The notes beneath the pieces are model-generated. The model ran no database searches. It was given only the letters and a program-made list of their open reading frames with translations, and had not been told where the DNA came from. This document shows, one piece after another, positions 1-6,397 of a DNA stretch of 9,495 bases. Each line of letters begins with the position of its first letter. Within the stretch, counting starts at the first letter, position 1. The stretch comes from Ignavibacteria bacterium (GTDB lineage Bacteria; Bacteroidota; Ignavibacteria; Tepidaquicellales; OLB5), in NCBI GenBank assembly GCA_030835005.1, contig JAUQWT010000320.1:1-9495 (forward strand), read 5' to 3'. A program made the position numbers and the translations under genes.

Positions 1-246
1 TTCGGCGAATCTATTGGAATTGAAAGGTTTTCGCTTGATTTCTTCAGAAAGCTGGGAATTGTGCTGGATCGCAAGATCACGCATGAGAACAATGTAAATG
101 AATTCTACGAAGCTTCGTTCCAGGAGCTTTATGACACGGGGAACGCTATGTATGCGGTTGACGTTTCTGAGTATAAAAGTATGGAGATTGATTTCCCTGA
201 AGACCTGAAAAGAGCAGAAGAAGAAGTTAAACATCTGGAAAATTAA
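1..246 (+). CDS. C-terminal part of a LicC-like sugar/alcohol-phosphate cytidylyltransferase (5' truncated)
   Basis: The reading frame is open from base 1 and ends at TAA 244-246, so about 81 C-terminal residues are visible and the start lies upstream of the window. The segment begins with FGESIGIERFS and later has VNEFYEASFQEL, then VDVSEYKSMEIDFPEDLKRA near the end. This order resembles the C-terminal part of MobA-like/LicC-type nucleotidyltransferases (phosphocholine or inositol-1-phosphate cytidylyltransferases), where the late acidic 'EID.PEDL' motif closes the active site around the metal and the phosphorylated acceptor. These enzymes make CDP-activated head groups for phospholipids or surface glycans. 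The N-terminal nucleotide-binding loop is outside the window, so neither substrate nor intactness can be judged. A GTG at 61 is only an internal codon. The next gene starts 38 bp downstream with no terminator between, so co-transcription is possible. Confidence 0.7.
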   Translation, partial: FGESIGIERFSLDFFRKLGIVLDRKITHENNVNEFYEASFQELYDTGNAMYAVDVSEYKSMEIDFPEDLKRAEEEVKHLEN

Positions 247-284
247 GTTTTTTGATTATAGTCTTAGCGGATTAATTTTTGCAA

Positions 285-1235
285 ATGGGAATATTTAACA
301 CACAAAAAGACAGGTACAGCAGCCAGCGGCTTAGATTTAACCGTCCATCCATGTTCGGAGGATTTTCATTGTTTCCGCCGGTCATAAAGTATCTGCTGAT
401 CTCTAATGTTGCCATTTTCATTTTCCAGCATTTTATTTTTGCCGGTTTCAGTGTAAGCGGAGTACCGCTTTCTGCATTTTTCATAAAATATTTCGCATTG
501 AACCCGATAAGCAGTACTGTTTTTCCTTTTTATCCATGGCAATTATTAACTTATCTTTTCATGCATGGCGGATTCTGGCATTTGTTTCTTAATATGCTTG
601 CACTATGGATGTTTGGAATGGAACTTGAAAATATCTGGGGTTCTAAAAAATTCCTTGCATATTATGTAATGTGCGGTGTAGGTGCGGGGCTATCTACAAT
701 ACTGCTCACTCCGCTTTTTACTGCATTGCAGCTTCCAACAGTTGGAGCTTCAGGATCGGTTTACGGAATTCTTGTTGCATTCGGTATGCTTTTCCCCAAC
801 AGGGAAATATTTCTTTATTTCCTTTTCCCCATTAAGGCCAAGTATTTTGTGATTATCTATATGGCTATCGAGCTCTTCTCAGTAGGCAGTAATACCGGTG
901 TAGCTCACTTGGCTCATCTAGGCGGCGGGCTCGTTGGATTCATTTACCTGCTCTTAACCCGTAATAATGTCAGCGATCTTTTCAGATTCAACAAAAAGCC
1001 TAAGGTTAGTTCCAGCAGACCAACAAATATTTACCGCAACAAGTATTACGAAAAATATAACACCGGTTCTGAAAAAGATGTGAGCGACGCAGATTATTAT
1101 TCTAAAGACGGCAACGGTGAGATAACCCAGGAAAAAGTTGATGAAATCCTCGATAAGATAGGTAAAGATGGCTACCAGAACCTGAGCGAAGAAGAAAAGA
1201 AAATTTTGTTTGAAGCAAGCAAGAAGATACATTGA
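285..1235 (+). CDS. Rhomboid family intramembrane serine protease with soluble acidic C-terminal tail
   Basis: This is a predicted polytopic protease that would cleave transmembrane substrates within the membrane. Counting from the ATG at 285 (316 aa), hydrophobic segments run from about residue 34 to 226, consistent with a six-helix rhomboid core. The signatures are present in order: HGGFWHLFLNML (H94, H99 and N103, oxyanion/helix-2 region), VGASGSVYG with the catalytic serine S156, and AHLAHLGGG, in which H211 aligns best with the catalytic histidine. After the last helix there is a polar, basic linker (about 230-265), then an acidic, helical segment ending in ITQEKVDEIL...LSEEEKKIL. This resembles the small domain (DUF6576-type) often found behind rhomboids in Bacteroidetes relatives. 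A TTG at 279 could add two residues, but the ATG is preferred. No clear Shine-Dalgarno is visible. The physiological substrate is unknown. Confidence 0.92.
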   Translation: MGIFNTQKDRYSSQRLRFNRPSMFGGFSLFPPVIKYLLISNVAIFIFQHFIFAGFSVSGVPLSAFFIKYFALNPISSTVFPFYPWQLLTYLFMHGGFWHLFLNMLALWMFGMELENIWGSKKFLAYYVMCGVGAGLSTILLTPLFTALQLPTVGASGSVYGILVAFGMLFPNREIFLYFLFPIKAKYFVIIYMAIELFSVGSNTGVAHLAHLGGGLVGFIYLLLTRNNVSDLFRFNKKPKVSSSRPTNIYRNKYYEKYNTGSEKDVSDADYYSKDGNGEITQEKVDEILDKIGKDGYQNLSEEEKKILFEASKKIH

Positions 1236-1319
1236 GAAAGTTTGAAAGTTTATGAAGTTAAAAAGCAGAAAGTATGATATGATGATAGGGAAAATTAATT
1301 ATGTGAAAGCTGTTTGGTG
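1236..1319 (+). repeat. Short intergenic stretch with a degenerate 8-bp tandem repeat
   Basis: This 84-bp gap between the rhomboid gene and ispG starts with two exact copies of GAAAGTTT (1236-1251). Weaker 8-bp relatives follow (ATGAAGTT 1252-1259, AAAAAGCA 1260-1267, GAAAGTAT 1268-1275). No terminator hairpin is visible, so ispG may be transcribed from upstream. The repeat is short and AT-rich and could be chance or the remnant of a simple-sequence expansion. Confidence 0.3.
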
Positions 1320-3332
1320 ATGGAAGTCGGAACACAGAACAAAAAATATTGTAACTCCTTAACAAAATACTCAAGATATAAAACCCGTGTTGTGATGGTA
1401 GGGGATGTTGGCATTGGGGGAGATAATCCCATCCGTGTGCAATCTATGACCACTACAGATACTATGGATACTAAAGGCACGGTAGAGCAGTCAATTCGTA
1501 TGATCGAAGCCGGAAGCGAGCTTGTCAGGATCACGGCCCCCGCATTAAAAGAGGCGAAAAATCTTGAAAATATCAAAAACGAACTTAGGGCACGCGGATA
1601 TAATACGCCAATTGTTGCTGATATACACTTCAAGCCGGATGCCGCTGAATTGGCTGCCCGAATAGTGGAAAAAGTTAGAGTTAACCCCGGCAATTACGCT
1701 GATAAGAAAAGATTCAAAGTATTCAGCTTTACTGATGAAATGTACAATGAAGAGCTTGAAAGGATTTACGAAGAATTTGCCCCGCTTGTGAAGGTATGCA
1801 AAGATTATGGCACGGCTATGAGGATCGGCACAAATCACGGATCACTTTCCGACAGGATTATGAACCGATTTGGCGATACACCGCTTGGAATGGTTGAATC
1901 AGCCCTGGAGTTTGTGCGGATTTGCCGTGACCTGAATTACCATGAATTGATACTATCCATGAAAGCCAGTAATACGCAGGTAATGGTTCAGGCTTATAGA
2001 CTGCTTGTCAGCAAAATGGAAGAGGAAGGCATGAATTACCCGCTGCACCTTGGAGTTACTGAAGCTGGAGACGGCGAAGATGGCAGGATAAAATCAGCAG
2101 TTGGTATTGGCACGCTTCTTGAAGACGGACTTGGTGATACAATAAGAGTCTCGCTAACCGAAGACCCTGAATTTGAAATACCCGTTTGCAAAAGAATTGT
2201 TGCGAAATACAATGATGTTAGCGGACATAAACAAATTGCGGATATCGGATTGAGAATTTCGGAATATAATAATAATCCCGTTGTTACTGTTCAATCCGAG
2301 ATCGAAAATCCGCAATCCGAAATACCATATGATCCATTCAGCTACCAGCGCAGGAAAACTTACCAGACCGATAAAATAGGCAATCACCATGTGCCGGTGG
2401 TTATACTCTCGCCGGAAGTGAAAGCAATACAAAAGCCCGAAGGATTAAGCGGAATTTCATACGGCTATGACACTAAGCTTGATAAATGGAACATTGGCGA
2501 TATGGCGGCGGATTTCATCTACCTTGGCAAGAATACCATTCTATACAAACTGCCCGGAACGCTGAAGATAATACATGATTATGCATACTGGAAAGATCTG
2601 GTTGAAAAATCTGAATCATTCCCGCTCTTCTCACCTGAAGAATATTTGAATGCTGAAAGAAAATCTTTCCGGATAAATTTTCTTTCACTAACAATTGATG
2701 ACATCACAAGTGAATTGCTTGAAGCAATTAGAGCAGACAAATTCTGCGTCTTGATACTGAATGCAAATGACAAACATGCCGCAGCAGAACAGCGCAGGCT
2801 TGTAATAGAATTAATGGAACTTGGACTTGAAACTCCGGTAATTATAAAAAGAAAATATAACAAGCTTGATGATGAAGATCTTACTCTCTACAGTGCAACT
2901 GAGGTTGGTTCATTATTAATTGACGGAATGGGTGACGGAATCTGGATAGAATCTCCTGAAACCAACCTTGAAATTGTAAACCGCATTAGCTTTGGTGTAC
3001 TACAGGCTACAAGGACAAGAATATCGAAAACCGAATATATTTCATGTCCCTCCTGCGGCAGGACACAATTTGATCTGCAGGTTACAACCGCTATGATAAA
3101 GAAGCGCACTGACCATCTAAAAGGTGTTAAGATCGCAATAATGGGCTGTATAGTTAACGGACCTGGCGAAATGGCTGATGCTGATTACGGCTTTGTTGGC
3201 AGCGGGCCGAATTGGGTGAGCCTATACAGGGGAAAAGACGTCATTGAAAGGGGTATTCCCTATGCCGAAGCCCTTGAAAGGCTGATAGAACTCATGAAAG
3301 AAGATGGTATTTGGGTAGGAAATGTCGCATAA
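1320..3332 (+). CDS. ispG: 4-hydroxy-3-methylbut-2-enyl diphosphate synthase, large type (IspG/GcpE)
   Basis: This enzyme performs the reductive ring opening of methylerythritol cyclodiphosphate to HMBPP, the penultimate step of the MEP isoprenoid pathway, using a [4Fe-4S] cluster. From the ATG at 1320 the protein is 670 aa, the long form found in Bacteroidetes/Chlorobi, Chlamydiae and plants, against about 370 aa in E. coli. The TIM barrel spans roughly residues 20-300, with GGDNPIRVQSMTTTDT, VADIHFKPDAAELAA, VRVNPGNY and GVTEAGDGEDGRIKSAVG. An insert domain occupies about 338-555. The C-terminal cluster domain has SCPSCGRTQFD (C576, C579) and GCIVNGPGEMADADYGFVG (C610, E617), the expected three cysteines and one glutamate. 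TTG 1314 and GTG 1317 are alternative starts adding one or two residues; Shine-Dalgarno support is weak. The barrel-insert linker contains an unusual inverted heptamer repeat translated in frame (see separate entry). Confidence 0.97.
   Translation: MEVGTQNKKYCNSLTKYSRYKTRVVMVGDVGIGGDNPIRVQSMTTTDTMDTKGTVEQSIRMIEAGSELVRITAPALKEAKNLENIKNELRARGYNTPIVADIHFKPDAAELAARIVEKVRVNPGNYADKKRFKVFSFTDEMYNEELERIYEEFAPLVKVCKDYGTAMRIGTNHGSLSDRIMNRFGDTPLGMVESALEFVRICRDLNYHELILSMKASNTQVMVQAYRLLVSKMEEEGMNYPLHLGVTEAGDGEDGRIKSAVGIGTLLEDGLGDTIRVSLTEDPEFEIPVCKRIVAKYNDVSGHKQIADIGLRISEYNNNPVVTVQSEIENPQSEIPYDPFSYQRRKTYQTDKIGNHHVPVVILSPEVKAIQKPEGLSGISYGYDTKLDKWNIGDMAADFIYLGKNTILYKLPGTLKIIHDYAYWKDLVEKSESFPLFSPEEYLNAERKSFRINFLSLTIDDITSELLEAIRADKFCVLILNANDKHAAAEQRRLVIELMELGLETPVIIKRKYNKLDDEDLTLYSATEVGSLLIDGMGDGIWIESPETNLEIVNRISFGVLQATRTRISKTEYISCPSCGRTQFDLQVTTAMIKKRTDHLKGVKIAIMGCIVNGPGEMADADYGFVGSGPNWVSLYRGKDVIERGIPYAEALERLIELMKEDGIWVGNVA
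2235..2323. repeat. Inverted pair of degenerate heptamer arrays inside ispG
   Basis: The left arm, 2235-2265, contains four 7-bp units from 2238: GCGGATA, TCGGATT, GAGAATT and TCGGAAT. The right arm, 2293-2323, read on the minus strand, also has four units: TCGGATT, GCGGATT, TTCGATC and TCGGATT (2320 down to 2293). Aligning the left arm with the reverse complement of the right arm matches 22 of 31 positions without gaps. A 27-nt spacer lies between them, so the whole could fold as an imperfect hairpin. It is translated in frame within IspG as QIADIGLRISEY (residues 305-316), a spacer, then QSEIENPQSEIPY (325-337). It falls at the junction of TIM barrel and insert domain, away from the catalytic motifs. 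The repeat arrangement is directly visible; its origin as an inserted palindromic element is inferred. Confidence 0.65.
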
Positions 3333-3404
3333 ACTACAGAAGATTGGCCCCTAAGCAGCTGATTTACTGAGACTAATCATCATAAATAGGACACTTTCCG
3401 TAAC

Positions 3405-3435
3405 TTGAAACTCTTGCAAATTTTTAGCATATTTG
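3405..3435 (+). promoter_or_regulatory. Candidate Bacteroidetes-type promoter for rpsA
   Basis: TTG at 3405-3407 is followed by 20 bp and then CATATTTG (3428-3435), one mismatch from the TAnnTTTG -7 element known for the primary sigma factor of Bacteroidetes. A start about 7 bp downstream would give a leader of roughly 115-120 nt before the rpsA ATG. Nothing else in the ispG-rpsA gap matches this arrangement as well. The TTG at 3414 is spaced too closely. Confidence 0.4.
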
Positions 3436-3444
3436 TATTCTTTT

Positions 3445-3480
3445 CCACTAATTTTCTATACTTAATGGAGTGGATTTTTT
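3445..3480 (+). terminator. Weak hairpin plus T-run in the rpsA leader (possible attenuator or ispG terminator)
   Basis: CCACT (3445-3449) can pair with AGTGG (3469-3473), with a few extra A/T pairs inside, and the arm is followed by A and six T (3474-3480). The stem is only five strong pairs with a large loop, so termination would be inefficient. It lies directly behind the candidate rpsA promoter, where it could act as an attenuator, or it could end transcripts from ispG. Low confidence. Confidence 0.25.
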
Positions 3481-3488
3481 AATTAACG

Positions 3489-3517
3489 CTCCCGGCGGCA
3501 TGTTATTGCGCAGGGGG
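3489..3517 (+). promoter_or_regulatory. GC-rich hairpin in the rpsA 5' leader
   Basis: In otherwise AT-rich sequence, CTCCC (3489-3493) pairs with GGGGG (3513-3517, one U-G). After a G-A mismatch, GCG (3495-3497) pairs with CGC (3509-3511), closing an 11-nt loop. The hairpin ends 26 nt before the Shine-Dalgarno-like GGAG at 3544-3547. S1 autoregulates its own mRNA through leader structure in enterobacteria; a similar role here is inference. Confidence 0.35.
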
Positions 3518-3543
3518 AATCTAATAATCTAATATTTAATAAC

Positions 3544-3547
3544 GGAG
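3544..3547 (+). promoter_or_regulatory. Shine-Dalgarno-like GGAG of rpsA
   Basis: GGAG lies 12 nt before the ATG at 3560, longer than the usual spacing. It supports that ATG weakly; an S1 message may not need a strong site. Confidence 0.35.
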
Positions 3548-3559
3548 TTTTATTAACGA

Positions 3560-5395
3560 ATGACATTACCAAACGAGACAGCAAATGCTAATGCTACGAC
3601 TGAAGAAGTTAAGCCACCGGTCATAAAGACCAAAGATTTTGTAGCCAAAGATTACAGCGAAGAAGAATTCAAAAAGTATATTGAGCTTTATGAAAAAACC
3701 TTCAATGTTATTAAAGAAAATGAGATAGCAAAAGGAAAAGTTGTTGCTATCAGCGGCAATGATGTTTTAATTGATATTGGTTTCAAATCAGACGGAAGAG
3801 TATCAATAGACGAATTTCCTGATCCTGACAACATAAAGATTGGCGACGAGCTTGAAATATTTGTTGAGAAAATTGAAGACCGCGAGGGACAGCTTGTACT
3901 TTCCCGCAAACGCGCGGATATAATAAGGAATTGGGAGAAGATCACTTCTGCCAAAGAGAACGATACAATTATACAGGGTAAATGTGTAAGAAGAATCAAA
4001 GGCGGATTTGTTGTTGATCTCGGCGGAATTAATGCATTCCTTCCCGGTTCACAGATCGATACAAAACCTATCCGCGATTATGATGTATATGTGAACAAAA
4101 TGATGGACTTCAAAATTCTGAAGATCAATCATCCCAATGAAAACATTATAGTATCGCACAAAGTGCTTGTCGAAGAGTCAATGTCTGAACAGAGAGAGAA
4201 ACTTCTTACCACTCTTGAACAGGGACAGATCCTTCAGGCAACAGTCAAGGCTATTACCGATTTTGGCGTATTTGTTGATCTTGGCGGAGTTGACGGACTT
4301 ATCCATATCACAGACCTTTCATGGGGCAGGATTAACCATCCTTCAGATGTTGTGAATCTTGATGCGCCAATTGAAGTTAAGGTGCTTGAGTACGACAAAG
4401 AAAAGAAAAGAGTTACGCTTGGCTTAAAACAGCTTCAGCCGCATCCATGGGAAAATATCGAGGAAAAACTTAAGATCGGCGACAAGGTTTCAGGAAAGGT
4501 CGTATCTATAACCGATTACGGCGCATTCATAGAAATTGAAAAAGGGATTGAAGGATTAATTCATATTTCTGAAATGTCTTGGACGCAGCACATAACCAAT
4601 CCAACCCAGGTTGTTACTATGGGACAGGTTATTGAAGCAATAATACTCAGCCTTGATAAGAATGAAAAGAAGCTTTCACTTGGAATTAAACAGCTTACAC
4701 CTAATCCATGGCAGTCACTTCTTGAGCGCTTCCCGGTTAACTCACAGCACAAAGGGAAGGTCTGCAACATCACCAATTTCGGCGTTTTTGTTGAGCTTGA
4801 AGAGGGTGTTGACGGCCTAATTCATATTTCAGATCTTTCATGGACTAAAAAGATCTTCAATATTGAAGATTTCGTTACTCTTGGCCAGGAGATTGATGTT
4901 ACCATTCTTGGAATTGACGTGGAGAACCAGAGAATCGCACTTGGCCACAAGCAGCTTACAGAAAATCCGTGGGATAAGCTTGCAGATGAATACAAAGCCG
5001 GCACTGAATGTAAATGCAAGATGATGAAAGCCATTGAAAAAGGCATAATTGTTGAGCTGCCTACGCTTGTTGACGGATTCATTCCGGCTTCACAGCTTTC
5101 GGTCTCACCGGTAAAGAACTTCGCTGAGCTTTACAAAACAGGCGAAGAACTTAATGCAAAGGTAATTGAGTTCGATAAGGAATCCAAAAAGATAGTTCTA
5201 TCTGTTTTGGAATACCTGAAAGATAAAGATGAGAAAGAAGTTGATGATTATGTGAAGAAATTCGGACTTAAGAAATTCACGCTTGCAGATGTGGTAGAAA
5301 GAACTAAAACGCCTGCAGAGCTGAAGGATGAAGTTGATTTCAAGATAGATGATGTAATACAGGATGCCGACAAGCAGGAAGAAGCTAAGAAGTAA
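3560..5395 (+). CDS. rpsA: 30S ribosomal protein S1
   Basis: S1 binds mRNA on the small ribosomal subunit and helps load messages with weak or no Shine-Dalgarno sequence, which fits the poor ribosome-binding sites seen in this window. The 611-aa product has six S1 (OB-fold) repeats at about residues 56-118, 135-203, 222-292, 306-379, 393-466 and 480-552. Repeats 3-5 are the most canonical, with DFGVFVDLGGVDGLIHITDLSW, DYGAFIEIEKG...HISEMSW and NFGVFVELEEGVDGLIHISDLSW-type cores. Repeats 1, 2 and 6 are divergent, as is usual for true S1. The first about 50 residues are an acidic, low-complexity lead-in, and the last about 60 are a charged tail rich in K, D and E, making the protein somewhat longer than the 557-aa E. 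coli S1. The start is the ATG at 3560. The gene stands alone between a candidate promoter region and a strong terminator. Confidence 0.96.
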   Translation: MTLPNETANANATTEEVKPPVIKTKDFVAKDYSEEEFKKYIELYEKTFNVIKENEIAKGKVVAISGNDVLIDIGFKSDGRVSIDEFPDPDNIKIGDELEIFVEKIEDREGQLVLSRKRADIIRNWEKITSAKENDTIIQGKCVRRIKGGFVVDLGGINAFLPGSQIDTKPIRDYDVYVNKMMDFKILKINHPNENIIVSHKVLVEESMSEQREKLLTTLEQGQILQATVKAITDFGVFVDLGGVDGLIHITDLSWGRINHPSDVVNLDAPIEVKVLEYDKEKKRVTLGLKQLQPHPWENIEEKLKIGDKVSGKVVSITDYGAFIEIEKGIEGLIHISEMSWTQHITNPTQVVTMGQVIEAIILSLDKNEKKLSLGIKQLTPNPWQSLLERFPVNSQHKGKVCNITNFGVFVELEEGVDGLIHISDLSWTKKIFNIEDFVTLGQEIDVTILGIDVENQRIALGHKQLTENPWDKLADEYKAGTECKCKMMKAIEKGIIVELPTLVDGFIPASQLSVSPVKNFAELYKTGEELNAKVIEFDKESKKIVLSVLEYLKDKDEKEVDDYVKKFGLKKFTLADVVERTKTPAELKDEVDFKIDDVIQDADKQEEAKK

Positions 5396-5417
5396 TATAA
5401 TCGATTGAAGTAAATTT

Positions 5418-5451
5418 AAAAGCATTCTGCTGCAAGGCGGAATGCTTTTTT
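5418..5451 (+). terminator. Intrinsic terminator after rpsA
   Basis: AGCATTCTGC (5421-5430) pairs with GCGGAATGCT (5437-5446, one G-U) around a 6-nt loop, preceded by an A-run and followed by six T (5446-5451). The A-rich left flank means it could also work on the opposite strand. It lies 22 bp behind the rpsA stop codon. Confidence 0.87.
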
Positions 5452-5458
5452 AGTTTTG
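5451..5458 (+). promoter_or_regulatory. Possible -7 element for the inositol monophosphatase gene
   Basis: TAGTTTTG matches TAnnTTTG exactly and begins where the rpsA terminator T-run ends. At the expected -33 distance there is only CTG, not TTG. A start near 5464 would leave a leader of about 20 nt. The preceding terminator makes some promoter here likely, but this assignment is tentative. Confidence 0.28.
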
Positions 5459-5483
5459 AAAATGATTTTACAACAAAATACTT

Positions 5484-6266
5484 ATGGAAGAATATAAAAA
5501 AGTAATGAATGAGGCTGCTGAAGAAGCGGCAAAGATACAGCTAGAGTATTTTGAAAAGGACTTTGAAATAGGCAGAAAGATGAATTACAGCGATCTTGTG
5601 ACCGAAGTTGATAAGCGGTGTGAAGCAAAGATAATTGAGATAATTCACAATTCATTCCCTGATCACAATGTACTTGGCGAAGAGGGCGGAGACCTGCACA
5701 AAAAATCGGAGCATGTATGGATAGTTGACCCGATTGATGGAACTGTGAATTATGCCCATTCACTACCGATTTTCTGCGTCTCGATCGCTCTTGAAATAAA
5801 AGGTGAAGTTGTAATGGGAATGGTGTATTCTGCAAAAAACGGAGAAAAATTCTTTGCAGAAAAAGGGAAAGGATCCTATCTTAACGATAAGAGAATAAAG
5901 GTTAGTGATGTTGAACTGCTCAAAGATAGTATGCTGGTTACCGGATTCCCCTATGATGCGAAAGAGAATTCAAACCACTGTATAGACCATTTTGTGAATT
6001 TCATAAAGCTTGGCTTGCCGATAAGAAGGCTTGGCTCAGCAGCACTTGACGCCTGTTACGTAGCCTGCGGCAGGTTTGAAGGATTCTGGGAAGTAAACCT
6101 CAACCCATGGGATATCGCTGCCGGCTACTTGATAATCCTTGAAGCAGGAGGGAAAGTGACAGATTTTATTGGCGGAAAGTTCAGCATATATAAGAAACCG
6201 GTTTTGGCAACTAATGGCAGAAGCTTACACGATGAAATGATTGAAGTGTTGAAGAAATCCTTATGA
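5484..6266 (+). CDS. Inositol monophosphatase family phosphatase (SuhB-like)
   Basis: This is a Mg2+-dependent phosphatase of the FIG superfamily that removes phosphate from inositol 1-phosphate or related sugar/nucleotide phosphates in the cytoplasm. The 260-aa length is typical. Motifs in order are: LVTEVDKRCE (about 38-47), LGEEGGD with metal ligand E66, WIVDPIDGTVNYAHSLP with D82 and D85 (residues 79-95), and NPWDIAAGYLIILEAGG with D210. All expected metal-binding acids are present. The ATG at 5484 is the obvious start; no strong Shine-Dalgarno is seen. The gene is flanked by intrinsic terminators on both sides, so it is probably monocistronic. Members of this family also act as 3'(2'),5'-bisphosphate nucleotidase or fructose-1,6-bisphosphatase. 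The motif spacing favours the inositol monophosphatase branch, but the in vivo substrate is not determined by sequence. Confidence 0.93.
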   Translation: MEEYKKVMNEAAEEAAKIQLEYFEKDFEIGRKMNYSDLVTEVDKRCEAKIIEIIHNSFPDHNVLGEEGGDLHKKSEHVWIVDPIDGTVNYAHSLPIFCVSIALEIKGEVVMGMVYSAKNGEKFFAEKGKGSYLNDKRIKVSDVELLKDSMLVTGFPYDAKENSNHCIDHFVNFIKLGLPIRRLGSAALDACYVACGRFEGFWEVNLNPWDIAAGYLIILEAGGKVTDFIGGKFSIYKKPVLATNGRSLHDEMIEVLKKSL

Positions 6267-6336
6267 AATGAATGTGTGATGCTCTGAACGAATTAAGCGA
6301 TATTAGCACGAAATAATTGCAGAGAATTTTAAGTCT

Positions 6337-6371
6337 AAATGGATTAATATAGTATATTAATCCATTTTTTT
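6337..6371 (+). terminator. Nearly perfect palindromic terminator between the phosphatase and SPFH genes
   Basis: AAATGGATTAATATA (6337-6351) is the exact reverse complement of TATATTAATCCATTT (6353-6367), leaving one central base. In RNA this gives a stem of about 14 bp with a 3-nt loop. Seven T (6365-6371) overlap the end of the right arm. The stem is AT-rich but long. It lies about 70 bp after the phosphatase stop and about 14 bp before the next gene's Shine-Dalgarno. Confidence 0.75.
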
Positions 6372-6384
6372 ATTGAATTTAACT

Positions 6385-6391
6385 AAAGGAG
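6385..6391 (+). promoter_or_regulatory. Strong Shine-Dalgarno of the SPFH gene
   Basis: AAAGGAG ends 6 nt before the ATG at 6398. It is the only textbook ribosome-binding site in the window and fixes the start of this gene. Confidence 0.8.
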
Positions 6392-6397
6392 ATCACC

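Noticed and set aside
1295..1838. Minus-strand frames of 132 and 97 aa opposite ispG
   Set aside because: They are antisense to well-conserved TIM-barrel codons, have no recognisable domain or ribosome-binding site, and overlap each other.
4167..4355. 62-aa + strand frame within rpsA
   Set aside because: It is out of frame inside S1 repeat 3, with no independent start signal.
3794..5215. Repeated similar segments in rpsA considered as DNA repeats
   Set aside because: The similarity is at protein level between S1 domains, with diverged codons. It is ancient domain duplication normal for the family.
5482..5835. 117-aa open frame on the minus strand
   Set aside because: It lies opposite the conserved N-terminal half of the inositol monophosphatase gene and its translation resembles no family. 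It is a shadow of that gene.
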